A DNA stretch of 64,000 nt, from contig NZ_JBHTJH010000004.1 of NCBI RefSeq assembly GCF_042675645.1, forward strand, positions 1,240,001 through 1,304,000. The letters run 5' to 3'. The position numbers and the translations under genes are program-made. Below the pieces are notes generated by a model. It made no database searches. It was given only the letters and a program-made list of their open reading frames with translations, and was not told where the DNA came from. The stretch comes from Sungkyunkwania multivorans. GTDB lineage: Bacteria > Bacteroidota > Bacteroidia > Flavobacteriales > Flavobacteriaceae. Shown here piece after piece: positions 18,503 through 26,354 of the stretch (the first letter of the stretch is position 1; every line of letters begins with the position of its first letter).

Positions 18503-19749
18503 CCATCCTCTTAAAATCTGCCACCATCGTCGATTCGCAAAGCGAATTCCATCAGCAAACCAAAGACATCTTAATTGAGAATGGCAAGATCAGTAAAATT
18601 GATAAGAGCATCAAAGCCGCTAACGCCCATGTCATCTCGTTCGAAAATCTACATGTTTCACAAGGATGGTTTGATAGCAGCGTCAATTTTGGCGAGCCAG
18701 GCTATGAAGAGCGAGAGACCATAGACCATGGTTTGGAGGTCGCGGCAAAAAGCGGATTTACAGCGATCGCGGTCAATCCCAACACCAATCCCATTCCAGA
18801 TACCAACGCAGATATCACCTTCTTGAAGAGCAAAGCCAATAGGTATCTTACCTCTCTATTTCCAATAGGTGCGCTTACCGTTAACAGTGATGGTGTGGAT
18901 CTGGCGGAACTATTTGATATGAAAAACGCCGGAGCGATCGCCTTTGGAGATTATCAACGTGCGATACGCAATCCGAATTTGCTGAAGATCGCTTTGCAGT
19001 ATGCCCAAAATTTTGATGGCATCGTACTTTCTTTTCCTCAAGAGGATCATATCAAGGGGAAAGGAGTCGTCAATGAGGATGTGACCAGTACGCAGATAGG
19101 ATTAAAGGGAATCCCTGCGCTGGCGGAAGCATTACAAATAGCGAGAGATATATTTATCTTAGAATATACTGGAGGCAAATTACATATTCCGACCATTTCT
19201 ACTGAAAGGTCGGTGAAATTGATCAAAGAAGCGAAAAAAAAGGGACTGGATGTCAGTTGCAGTGTCGCCATTCACCATCTTGTGCTCAACGATGAAGTAC
19301 TCACAGGATTTGACACTCGATACAAAGTACTTCCTCCTTTGCGAACACCAAGAGACATCAAGGCACTTATCAAAGGACTTGATGACGGGACCATCGATAT
19401 GGTGACCTCTGATCATCATCCAATAGACATTGAACATAAGAAAGTTGAGTTTGACCATGCCATGTATGGAACCATCGGTTTGGAGACCGCCTTTGGTGCG
19501 CTGAACCATATATTTTCAACAGAAAAGACCATTTCCTTGCTCACTGCTGGAAAATCTCGGTTTGGATTGACCAATCATAGCATTGAGGTAGGGAATAAAG
19601 CAGACATCAGTCTTTTTGACCCTTCCAGAAAATATACTTTTCGAAAGGAGGATATTCTTTCTACTTCTAAGAACAGCGCCTTTCTAGGAGTTGAACTCAA
19701 GGGAAAAGCCTACGGTGCTATCGCTAAAAATACCATTACAACCCAATAA
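18499..19749 (+). CDS. Dihydroorotase-family protein, probably non-catalytic
   Basis: A 416-residue amidohydrolase-fold protein related to type I dihydroorotase (pyrimidine synthesis). The landmark after the first strand reads GWFDSSVNFGEPG, where active enzymes have D-x-HxH. The two zinc histidines are replaced by S61 and N63. The later HxED ligand is also absent (SFPQEDHI), although LHIPTIST and TSDHHP keep a His and an Asp. Such pseudo-dihydroorotases are known as structural partners of aspartate carbamoyltransferase; that role is inferred here. The start overlaps the vWA gene by 4 bases. The next gene starts 8 bases downstream. Confidence 0.85.
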   Translation: MTILLKSATIVDSQSEFHQQTKDILIENGKISKIDKSIKAANAHVISFENLHVSQGWFDSSVNFGEPGYEERETIDHGLEVAAKSGFTAIAVNPNTNPIPDTNADITFLKSKANRYLTSLFPIGALTVNSDGVDLAELFDMKNAGAIAFGDYQRAIRNPNLLKIALQYAQNFDGIVLSFPQEDHIKGKGVVNEDVTSTQIGLKGIPALAEALQIARDIFILEYTGGKLHIPTISTERSVKLIKEAKKKGLDVSCSVAIHHLVLNDEVLTGFDTRYKVLPPLRTPRDIKALIKGLDDGTIDMVTSDHHPIDIEHKKVEFDHAMYGTIGLETAFGALNHIFSTEKTISLLTAGKSRFGLTNHSIEVGNKADISLFDPSRKYTFRKEDILSTSKNSAFLGVELKGKAYGAIAKNTITTQ

Positions 19750-19757
19750 TAACAACC

Positions 19758-20081
19758 ATGGAAAACGTAACCGCAAGAGAAGGGCGCACCATCGCCACCA
19801 TCGCTTATCTCACATTTATCGGTACGATCATCGCCTTTTTGATGAATCGCGAAAAGCGTAACTCCTTTGCGCTATTTCATATACGACAAATGTTTGGGCT
19901 TATCATCTTATTATTTATCTCCAATACCATTTACTCATTCAATCAGTGGCTGGGCGAGGCCTTATGGGTCATAAGTTTCGCTTTTTGGGCCATAGGCCTG
20001 TATGGAGCCATCACCATGAAAGAATTAAAGGTACCCTTTCTTGGTGGAAAGTTTCAAGAATGGTTTAGGTTTATAGATTAA
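19758..20081 (+). CDS. Small membrane protein, Tic20/DUF4870-like
   Basis: A 107-residue protein with three predicted helices: AYLTFIGTIIAFLMN, QMFGLIILLFISNTIYSF and ALWVISFAFWAIGLYGA. The NREKRNSFALFHIRQMFGL segment between helices 1 and 2 is typical of the small Tic20/DUF4870-like proteins of Bacteroidota. It lies 8 bases after the dihydroorotase-like gene, probably in the same operon. Function unknown. Confidence 0.75.
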   Translation: MENVTAREGRTIATIAYLTFIGTIIAFLMNREKRNSFALFHIRQMFGLIILLFISNTIYSFNQWLGEALWVISFAFWAIGLYGAITMKELKVPFLGGKFQEWFRFID

Positions 20082-20160
20082 AACATTGTTACAATATGTA
20101 CGTTAGAAGACGACTCACTTCTGCCGGTCCAATATATTAATTCCTAAGTAACCACCTAGC

Positions 20161-20814
20161 ATGCAGCCAAAAGATTTATCCCTTCACCATATCATCAAAG
20201 CGCCCCAAGGTATCACCGAAAAATGCCCAGTGCTGATCATGTTCCATGGCTACGGAAGTAACGAAGATGACCTTTTTTCCTTTGCTTCTGAATTACCTGA
20301 AGAACTTTTTATCATCTCGGCTAGAGCTCCTCACGATCTAATGCCTTATGGTCATGCTTGGTATGCGATCCATTTCGATGCCGTTGATGGAAAATGGAGT
20401 GACAACGAGCAAGCCATAGCATCGAGAGACCTGATCGCAACTTTTATCGATGAGGTGATTGAGAATTACCCAGTGAAGAAGGACCATGTGACGCTACTAG
20501 GGTTTAGTCAAGGTACGATCCTAAGTTATGCCGTGGCCCTCACCTATCCTAAGAAAGTAAAGAACGTCGTAGCGCTTAGCGGTTATGTGAATGAGGACAT
20601 TTTGGGCAGTACCGACAACAATTACGAGCATCTGGCATTTTATTGTTCTCATGGAAGCGTGGATCAAGTGATTCCAGTAGCTTGGGCTAGACGAACTCCC
20701 GATTTTATGAAACGACTGAATATCAATTATGTCTATGAAGAGTTTCCGGTAGGTCATGGCGTGGCACCACAAAACTTCTATTCATTTAAGAAGTGGTTGG
20801 AAGAGCGTTTATAA
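20161..20814 (+). CDS. Alpha/beta hydrolase, phospholipase/carboxylesterase family
   Basis: A 217-residue serine hydrolase. The oxyanion segment MFHGYGSNEDDLFSFA and the nucleophile elbow LLGFSQGTILSYA identify the phospholipase/carboxylesterase (acyl-protein thioesterase-like) family. The acid is probably in HGSVDQVIP and the catalytic His in PVGHGVAPQNF. No signal peptide, so cytoplasmic. It starts 79 bases after the preceding small membrane protein gene and may share its transcript. Confidence 0.88.
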   Translation: MQPKDLSLHHIIKAPQGITEKCPVLIMFHGYGSNEDDLFSFASELPEELFIISARAPHDLMPYGHAWYAIHFDAVDGKWSDNEQAIASRDLIATFIDEVIENYPVKKDHVTLLGFSQGTILSYAVALTYPKKVKNVVALSGYVNEDILGSTDNNYEHLAFYCSHGSVDQVIPVAWARRTPDFMKRLNINYVYEEFPVGHGVAPQNFYSFKKWLEERL

Positions 20815-20963
20815 TCAGTCAACAACCCAGCAATAGTGCTTGCCTAGGGGCACTTCTTTGGTCTAAGGTTTAAAATTCTTTAGCCTAGAGTTTAAACCCT
20901 GGGTGAAGTCCAGTGAAAAGGAAGTAAATCATATATCCGATACTCTTGCGATTGCCCAACCAT

Positions 20964-21458
20964 TTACATGTCTGGATAAATAAGCGATTCTACCGTTTCA
21001 AAATCTACAGAACCATCATCATTCAAGAAGTATTTCACCAAGATCTGCCCCCAGGTTTTTCCATCGGTAAAATCGGCAACGATCCACCGATGATTGATGA
21101 TCTTGTAAGAATTGACAATATATGGCTTGCCGTTCATCATATCATAAGGCACCAGCGGATTAGAGGTTGCTACACCGTTGGTCTCGATCAATTTATCACC
21201 CACATATGGGATAACCTTCTCGTAGCCAAATTCAGCAAAATATTCGAGCCCTAAATCGTCATTGGCAAGCGTAAAATTGGCCAGTTCGGCGTTGGCCTTG
21301 CTCAGTGTTTTGAGCGAATCCTTATACTTCTCAACATTCTCGGTCATCTTTTTGATCTTGGCATCAGCCGCAACCGCATAATTCTTTGCACTTGTAAACT
21401 GCCATAATGCGATTAAGGCAGCACAAATAAAAAGGTACATAAAGATTCTGCTTTTCAT
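20964..21458 (-). CDS. Conserved exported or membrane-anchored protein of unknown function
   Basis: 164 residues. One N-terminal helix (FMYLFICAALIALWQFTSA) is followed by a coiled-coil-like stretch (DAKIKKMTENVEKYKDSLKT, residues about 33-60) and a compact C-terminal domain rich in aromatics (YKIINHRWIVADFTDGKTWG, then VKYFLNDDGSVDFETVES). I have seen similar flavobacterial proteins labelled only as hypothetical or hydrolase; no catalytic motif is visible. Monocistronic by position. Confidence 0.7.
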   Translation of the reverse strand: MKSRIFMYLFICAALIALWQFTSAKNYAVAADAKIKKMTENVEKYKDSLKTLSKANAELANFTLANDDLGLEYFAEFGYEKVIPYVGDKLIETNGVATSNPLVPYDMMNGKPYIVNSYKIINHRWIVADFTDGKTWGQILVKYFLNDDGSVDFETVESLIYPDM

Positions 21459-21553
21459 CTATTTATTTTTAATGTTCTTTTAAGGAATTGAATTCCATTT
21501 GCCAATACCCAATGATGGCGCATTTCAACCATTGAAATTTTGAACTTCTTTAC

Positions 21554-22318
21554 CTACAATTCGATCTTTAGGTTATCGTAAGCCAAAAATACATTTTCTG
21601 GAAGGGATTCTTCAACCTCGGCATGAAAACCTAACATATGACTGATATGGGTGAAATATGCTCTCTTTGGTCCCACTCTTTTTACGAAGGTTATCGCCTC
21701 TTCCAAGTTGAAATGAGAATGATGGGCATCGATACGCAGTGCATTGACCACCAATACATCCACTCCCGTGAGCTTATCCACTTCATCTGGCTCGATGGAC
21801 TTAACATCGGTGAGGTAGGCGAAATCATCAAAACGATATCCGAAGACCTGCAATCGATTGTGCATCGCGTTGATTGGCACCACATTCAAATTCCCTAGTT
21901 TCAAAGTCTCATTGTTCTTTACCACATGCTGTTTTACCGATGGCGCACCTGGATATTTACCTTCTGTTAGGAAAATGTAGTCGAAACGTCTTTCCAAGGC
22001 CTTCAGCACGCGTTCGTGTGCATAGACAGGGATGTCACCTTGTCTAAAAAAGAAAGGACGGATATCGTCTAGGCCAGCCGTGTGATCAGCATGCTCGTGT
22101 GTAAAGAGAATACCATCGATACGTTTCACATCATTGGACAACATCTGCTGTCTAAAGTCGGGACCGCAATCGATAATATAGCAATGATCATCCCATTCGA
22201 CCATTACCGAAACTCGCAAGCGTTTATCTCGCGAATCATCACTGAGACAAACAGGATGCTCGCTACCGATGATCGGAATACCCTGTGAGGTACCTGTACC
22301 TAAAAATGTTATTTTCAT
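21554..22318 (-). CDS. MBL-fold metal-dependent hydrolase, PhnP-like
   Basis: A 254-residue metallo-beta-lactamase-fold hydrolase from ATG 22318 (MKITFLGTGTSQGIPIIG). The dinuclear metal motif is FTHEHADHTAGLDDIRPF; further ligands are in YLTDVKS and the C-terminal YFTHISHMLGFH. The GTGTSQGIP start and the DDIRP segment are typical of the PhnP/phosphodiesterase-like group. Cytoplasmic. The physiological substrate is not evident, and no phosphonate genes are nearby. Confidence 0.88.
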   Translation of the reverse strand: MKITFLGTGTSQGIPIIGSEHPVCLSDDSRDKRLRVSVMVEWDDHCYIIDCGPDFRQQMLSNDVKRIDGILFTHEHADHTAGLDDIRPFFFRQGDIPVYAHERVLKALERRFDYIFLTEGKYPGAPSVKQHVVKNNETLKLGNLNVVPINAMHNRLQVFGYRFDDFAYLTDVKSIEPDEVDKLTGVDVLVVNALRIDAHHSHFNLEEAITFVKRVGPKRAYFTHISHMLGFHAEVEESLPENVFLAYDNLKIEL

Positions 22319-22476
22319 CTGTTTTATGGTCAATCTCATGCATAAATGTGCATTTCGTCGATTATCCTCGCATTCATGGGATGAGATTAAAATTTAATTC
22401 AAATTTATAATTAAATTGAATAGCCCAAATTAACGAATCTTATTAACTTTGTTCATACTCAAAAAAATAGAATGCT

Positions 22477-23928
22477 ATGTCAGTAATTCTTAAAGGCGAC
22501 AAGCAGTTTGAAAATATACCTTCGATAGAAGCTAAGGCGCTTAGAATAAATCTCAATGAACATATCTACGGCACATTTGCCGAAATCGGTGCAGGCCAGG
22601 AAGTTGCAAGGCACTTTTTTCGTGCAGGAGGAGCCTCAGGAACGATCGCAAAGACCATGAGTGCCTATGACAAGGACTTTAGTGACGCCATCTATGGCAT
22701 TGAGAATGACCGTCGTTATGTGACCGAGGCCAGGTTGAAGAAGATGCTTACCCACGAGATGAACCTTATCGAGCAACGAATCGATAGGGAAAAGCATCCG
22801 GATAAGATGTTCTTTACCTATGCAAATACGGTTGCTACGATCGATTTTGCCAAGAAATACAAAGGTCATGGTTGGATGGGCATCAAGTACCAGTTGGATC
22901 CCGAAGAGGGATACAACGAAATTATCATACACATCCGATTTCAGCAGACCGAAGCACGCCTACAGCAAGAAACCCTAGGAAAAATGGGGGTCAATCTCAT
23001 CTATGGCGCTTTTTATAAGTATAACAACGCAAAAAAACTATTACGATACCTTTATGATCATATCGATCATGATGTCATCGAGATCGATACGATCAATTTT
23101 TCTGGACCTGCATTCAAAGATGTAGACAACAGATTGATGAGTCTGCAATTGGTGAAGAACGGCATGACCGAAGCGGTGATGTTCGGTCCCGATGGAAACA
23201 ATATACTGCCAGCCAGGATCCTTTATAAGAAGAACATCCTCACCCTTCGCGGTAGTTTCAGACCGGTGACCAAGGTGAATATGGATATGTATGAGAAATC
23301 CTATGAGAACTTTATTCGAGAGAGCAAGGTCGAAGAAGAAAATACAGTAGTGATCTTCGAGATCACCTTGTCGAACCTCAAAGCCGAAGGAGAGATCGAT
23401 GAGCAGGACTTTATGGACCGTGCCGAATTATTGTGTTCTTTAGGACAAACGGTGATGATCTCTAATTTTCGGGAATATTACAAACTTGTAGAATATTTCT
23501 CCAATTATACCAAAGAGCGTATGGCATTGACCATGGGCGTCAACAATCTTGTGGATATTTTCGATGAGAAATATTACCGCCACCTCAGTGGAGGCATCTT
23601 AGAGGCCTTCGGTAAGTTATTCTTTAAAGACCTTAAAGTATATCTATACCCTATGATGAATGCGGAAACTGGGCAATTGGTTACTAGCAACACCTTGAAG
23701 GTTCATCCTCGAATGAAGGAGCTATATAAGTTCTTCAAATACAATGGTAAAGTGGTGGATATCTTCGATTATGATCCAGATATCCTCCAGATCTTCAGCC
23801 GACGAGTATTGGGCATGATCGCCAATGGTGAAGAAGGCTGGGAAGAGATGTTACCCGAAGGTGTATCCGAATTGATCAAGAAGAAAAGCCTCTTTGGCTA
23901 TACGGCCAAAGAGGCTGTGGAGAAATGA
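22477..23928 (+). CDS. Conserved flavobacterial protein of unknown function (483 residues)
   Basis: A highly ordered 483-residue cytoplasmic protein: no signal peptide, no membrane helix and no beta-barrel pattern. Notable segments are FAEIGAGQEVARHFFRAGGA (residues about 35-54), TAKTMSAYDKDFSD-like text after it, YGIENDRRYVTEARL, GWMGIKYQLDPEEGYNE and RAELLCSLGQTVMISNFREY. I do not recognise an enzymatic motif. Homologs in this family often carry a TonB receptor or adenylyltransferase label that the sequence does not support. A -7 element TAACTTTG lies at 22444-22451. It ends at a strong bidirectional terminator shared with bcp. Confidence 0.8.
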   Translation: MSVILKGDKQFENIPSIEAKALRINLNEHIYGTFAEIGAGQEVARHFFRAGGASGTIAKTMSAYDKDFSDAIYGIENDRRYVTEARLKKMLTHEMNLIEQRIDREKHPDKMFFTYANTVATIDFAKKYKGHGWMGIKYQLDPEEGYNEIIIHIRFQQTEARLQQETLGKMGVNLIYGAFYKYNNAKKLLRYLYDHIDHDVIEIDTINFSGPAFKDVDNRLMSLQLVKNGMTEAVMFGPDGNNILPARILYKKNILTLRGSFRPVTKVNMDMYEKSYENFIRESKVEEENTVVIFEITLSNLKAEGEIDEQDFMDRAELLCSLGQTVMISNFREYYKLVEYFSNYTKERMALTMGVNNLVDIFDEKYYRHLSGGILEAFGKLFFKDLKVYLYPMMNAETGQLVTSNTLKVHPRMKELYKFFKYNGKVVDIFDYDPDILQIFSRRVLGMIANGEEGWEEMLPEGVSELIKKKSLFGYTAKEAVEK

Positions 23929-23965
23929 TCACTTGCCTTTCATCCATGAAGGTTAACAAAAAAAG

Positions 23966-24005
23966 AAAGCCACGAATACGATATTGATCGCTATTCGTGG
24001 CTTTT
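23966..24005. terminator. Bidirectional terminator between the 483-residue gene and bcp
   Basis: The 13-base arm AAAGCCACGAATA pairs perfectly with TATTCGTGGCTTT, with a 13-base loop. An A-run precedes it and a T-run follows, so it can stop transcription from both convergent genes. Confidence 0.85.
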
Positions 24006-24024
24006 ATCCGTGATTACCCGAATG

Positions 24025-24477
24025 CTAACTCAATATTTGCGCTGCATGGTCTTTGGTCTTAACCTTATCGATCACCCGTTCCACCGTTCCATTCCCATCG
24101 ACTAAAAACGTCATTCTGTGGATGCCGTCATATTCACGTCCCATAAACTTTTTCGGTCCCCATACCCCAAAGGCGTTGATCACCGTATGGTCTTCATCCG
24201 CTAACAAGGGAAAAGGAAACTCGAATTTGTCTCTGAAATTTTTCTGTTTCCGCTCACTGTCGGCACTCACCCCCAAAAGTTCGTAGCCTTTCGCTTGCAG
24301 CTCGCTATAGTGGTCTCTGAGATTACAGGCCTCGGCCGTACAACCAGGGGTATTCGCCTTTGGATAAAAGAATACGATCAACTTTTTTCCAGAATAGTCT
24401 GAAAGTTTCACGATGTTCCCATCTTGATCGGTTGTTGAGAAATTAGGTACCTTATCACCTACATTTAATGTTTTCAT
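24025..24477 (-). CDS. bcp: Thioredoxin-dependent thiol peroxidase (Bcp/PrxQ)
   Basis: Cytoplasmic peroxiredoxin reducing hydrogen peroxide and organic hydroperoxides. The length of 150 residues is normal. The active site FFYPKANTPGCTAEACNLRD holds the peroxidatic C46 and, five residues on, C51, the resolving Cys of the atypical 2-Cys PrxQ subgroup. Monocistronic, divergent from nth. Confidence 0.95.
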   Translation of the reverse strand: MKTLNVGDKVPNFSTTDQDGNIVKLSDYSGKKLIVFFYPKANTPGCTAEACNLRDHYSELQAKGYELLGVSADSERKQKNFRDKFEFPFPLLADEDHTVINAFGVWGPKKFMGREYDGIHRMTFLVDGNGTVERVIDKVKTKDHAAQILS

Positions 24478-24531
24478 AGCAATTTTTTGTTTGAATTTTG
24501 TTGCGTAATTTTAGCATAAATTTAGACAAAA

Positions 24532-25200
24532 ATGACCAAAGCCGAAAAGGTTCAATTCGTTATTGATACACTTGAAGAATTATATCCCAAGATTCCTATT
24601 CCCTTAGAGCACAAAGATCCATACACACTGCTTATTGCCGTCTTACTTTCTGCCCAGAGCACCGATGTAAAGGTCAATCAAATAACGCCACTGCTATTTG
24701 AACGTGCAGATAATCCGTATGCAATGATCAAACTCTCGCAAGAAGAGATCAGAGAGATCATTAAGCCCGTGGGATTATCACCGATGAAATCGAAGGGTAT
24801 TTATGAACTCTCGCATATTCTTATAGACAAACATCAAGGAGAAGTACCTGCGAGTTTTGAGGATTTGGAAGCCTTACCGGCTGTAGGACATAAAACCGCA
24901 AGTGTCGTTATGTCACAGGCCTTTGGAATTCCAGCTTTTCCAGTAGATACCCACATTCACAGGCTTATGTATCGCTGGGGGCTTTCCAATGGAAAGAATG
25001 TGGTGCAGACCGAAAAAGATGCCAAGAGGTTATTCCCGAAGGAAAAATGGAACAATCTGCATCTGCAGATCATTTGGTATGGACGGGAATACAGCCCCGC
25101 GAGAGGTTGGGATCTGGATAAGGATATCATTACAAGGACCATCGGACGAAAGCCAGTGATCAAGGAGTATCATAAGAAAACCAAACGAAAAGCCAGATGA
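24532..25200 (+). CDS. nth: Endonuclease III without the iron-sulfur loop
   Basis: DNA glycosylase/AP lyase for oxidised pyrimidines, 222 residues. The helix-hairpin-helix LPAVGHKTASVV carries catalytic Lys K121 and the FPVDTHIHR motif supplies D139, both as in EndoIII. The C-terminus (NLHLQIIWYGREYSPARGWD and onward) contains no cysteine, so the usual C-x6-C-x2-C-x5-C [4Fe-4S] cluster loop is missing. Activity is still likely since the catalytic pair is intact. Confidence 0.93.
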   Translation: MTKAEKVQFVIDTLEELYPKIPIPLEHKDPYTLLIAVLLSAQSTDVKVNQITPLLFERADNPYAMIKLSQEEIREIIKPVGLSPMKSKGIYELSHILIDKHQGEVPASFEDLEALPAVGHKTASVVMSQAFGIPAFPVDTHIHRLMYRWGLSNGKNVVQTEKDAKRLFPKEKWNNLHLQIIWYGREYSPARGWDLDKDIITRTIGRKPVIKEYHKKTKRKAR

Positions 25201-25301
25201 AGCTTGAGATAATAGGCGAACATCAAAAGAGTTGAAAAGATTGAGTATCGGTTGAAAGGTGAAACGTTGTTGACTTTTAAGAACGGTATCTTTACAACAA
25301 A

Positions 25302-25332
25302 AAAAAGACCCGCATCAACTGCGGGTCTTTTT
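25302..25332. terminator. Hairpin terminator between nth and the small ORF
   Basis: AAAAAGACCCGC and GCGGGTCTTTTT form a perfect 12-bp stem with a 7-base loop, A-run before and T-run after. It serves the plus-strand nth transcript and, on the minus strand, the sigma factor/small-ORF transcript that ends 7 bases away. Confidence 0.85.
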
Positions 25333-25338
25333 CAAAGC

Positions 25339-25482
25339 TTAGTTCAAAAGTGACTCAAATTGAAGTCGCTTGTAATTAATAACACTTAAAGCTTTCGAAT
25401 AATCGAACAAGAACTTCAACGTTTCTTGCTTCGGTTGCAAATCATTCATTTCAGAAAGTTGCTCAGAGTAAATTTTTTCCAT
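25339..25482 (-). CDS. 47-residue conserved-looking protein downstream of the ECF sigma factor
   Basis: A short frame on the minus strand: MEKIYSEQLSEMNDLQPKQE, then TLKFLFDYSKALSVINYKRL and QFESLLN before TAA. It starts 62 bases after the sigma gene stop and ends directly before a strong terminator, so it is the last gene of that transcript. It is acidic and helical, with no signal or membrane segment. I recall similar small proteins in other flavobacteria, which supports it being real, but I know of no function. A sigma-factor modulator is one guess from its position. Confidence 0.65.
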   Translation of the reverse strand: MEKIYSEQLSEMNDLQPKQETLKFLFDYSKALSVINYKRLQFESLLN

Positions 25483-25544
25483 ATTGGTTAATTGATTAAT
25501 AATACTTATCAATAACCTAACGCAGTAAAATTTACTTTATTGCA

Positions 25545-26123
25545 TCAATCTGTCAAAACTATATTATGCTTCTCGATCAATTTTCTCATATTGATGAGCG
25601 CGTAGCGCATTCTACCAAGCGCTGTATTTATACTTACCCCTGTTATCTCTGAGATTTCCTTAAAGCTCATATCGCGATACATACGCATCTCTAATACCAT
25701 CTTCTGATCCTCTGGCAACTCCTCGATCAATTTCCGAACGTCATTTTCTACCTGACTTTTGATCAATTGCTTTTCAGCATTCAAATTACCATCACTAAGA
25801 ACAGAAAAAATACTGAAATCGCCATTTTCCTCGAACTTGGGCATGCGGTTGTTCTTTCTAAAATAGTCGATGACCAGATTGTGTGCGATACGCATTACCC
25901 AAGGCAGAAACTTCCCTTCCTCATTATAGTTTCCACGTTTTAGAGTCCTTATGACCTTGATGAAGGTATCTTGAAAAATGTCTTCGGCGACATCCCTATC
26001 CAAAACCTTCGAATAGATGAAGCTGTAAACACGTTGCTTATGGCGATAGACCAAATGCTCTAACGCAATTTCTTTACCGTTGATATAATCGTGAACTAAT
26101 TGAGAATCCTGAAGATTATCCAT
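25545..26123 (-). CDS. RNA polymerase sigma factor, ECF type
   Basis: A 192-residue sigma-70-family factor with region 2 (AEDIFQDTFIKVIRTLKRG and WVMRIAHNLVIDYFRK, residues about 45-95) and region 4 (QKMVLEMRMYRDMSFKEIS followed by the helix-turn-helix NTALGRMRYA). No anti-sigma factor gene is adjacent; only a 47-residue ORF follows on the same transcript. The gene has a roughly 100-base leader behind a good TAnnTTTG promoter. Target genes are unknown. Confidence 0.92.
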   Translation of the reverse strand: MDNLQDSQLVHDYINGKEIALEHLVYRHKQRVYSFIYSKVLDRDVAEDIFQDTFIKVIRTLKRGNYNEEGKFLPWVMRIAHNLVIDYFRKNNRMPKFEENGDFSIFSVLSDGNLNAEKQLIKSQVENDVRKLIEELPEDQKMVLEMRMYRDMSFKEISEITGVSINTALGRMRYALINMRKLIEKHNIVLTD

Positions 26124-26227
26124 AACATTACTTTTAGGTTAAACTACCTCGGGGCTGGTAAATTAATCGTTTGTTTTAAAAAGTAATAGTATGTATACGC
26201 GTTCTCTTTTTATTATTAGTATTTGGC

Positions 26228-26260
26228 CAAATATAATCAAAAACATTTCAAAAAAACAAA
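26228..26260 (-). promoter_or_regulatory. Bacteroidota promoter of the ECF sigma gene
   Basis: Read on the minus strand: TTTG (26260-26257), a 21-base spacer, then TATATTTG (26235-26228). This fits the -33 TTTG/-7 TAnnTTTG consensus with accepted spacing. Transcription would start near 26222, leaving a leader of about 100 bases before the ATG at 26123. Confidence 0.6.
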
Positions 26261-26325
26261 TGTGCAATAAACTTTTTTCCTAAAACGATCGTTACACTTC
26301 GCTTCATCGCTACCTTTTAAAGCCG

Positions 26326-26333
26326 TATATTTG
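26326..26333 (+). promoter_or_regulatory. -7 element TATATTTG of uvrA
   Basis: TATATTTG matches the Bacteroidota -7 consensus exactly and ends 21 bases before the uvrA ATG. No clear -33 TTTG at the right distance. Confidence 0.5.
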
Positions 26334-26354
26334 AGGTTTATTTTTACTAAGAAT

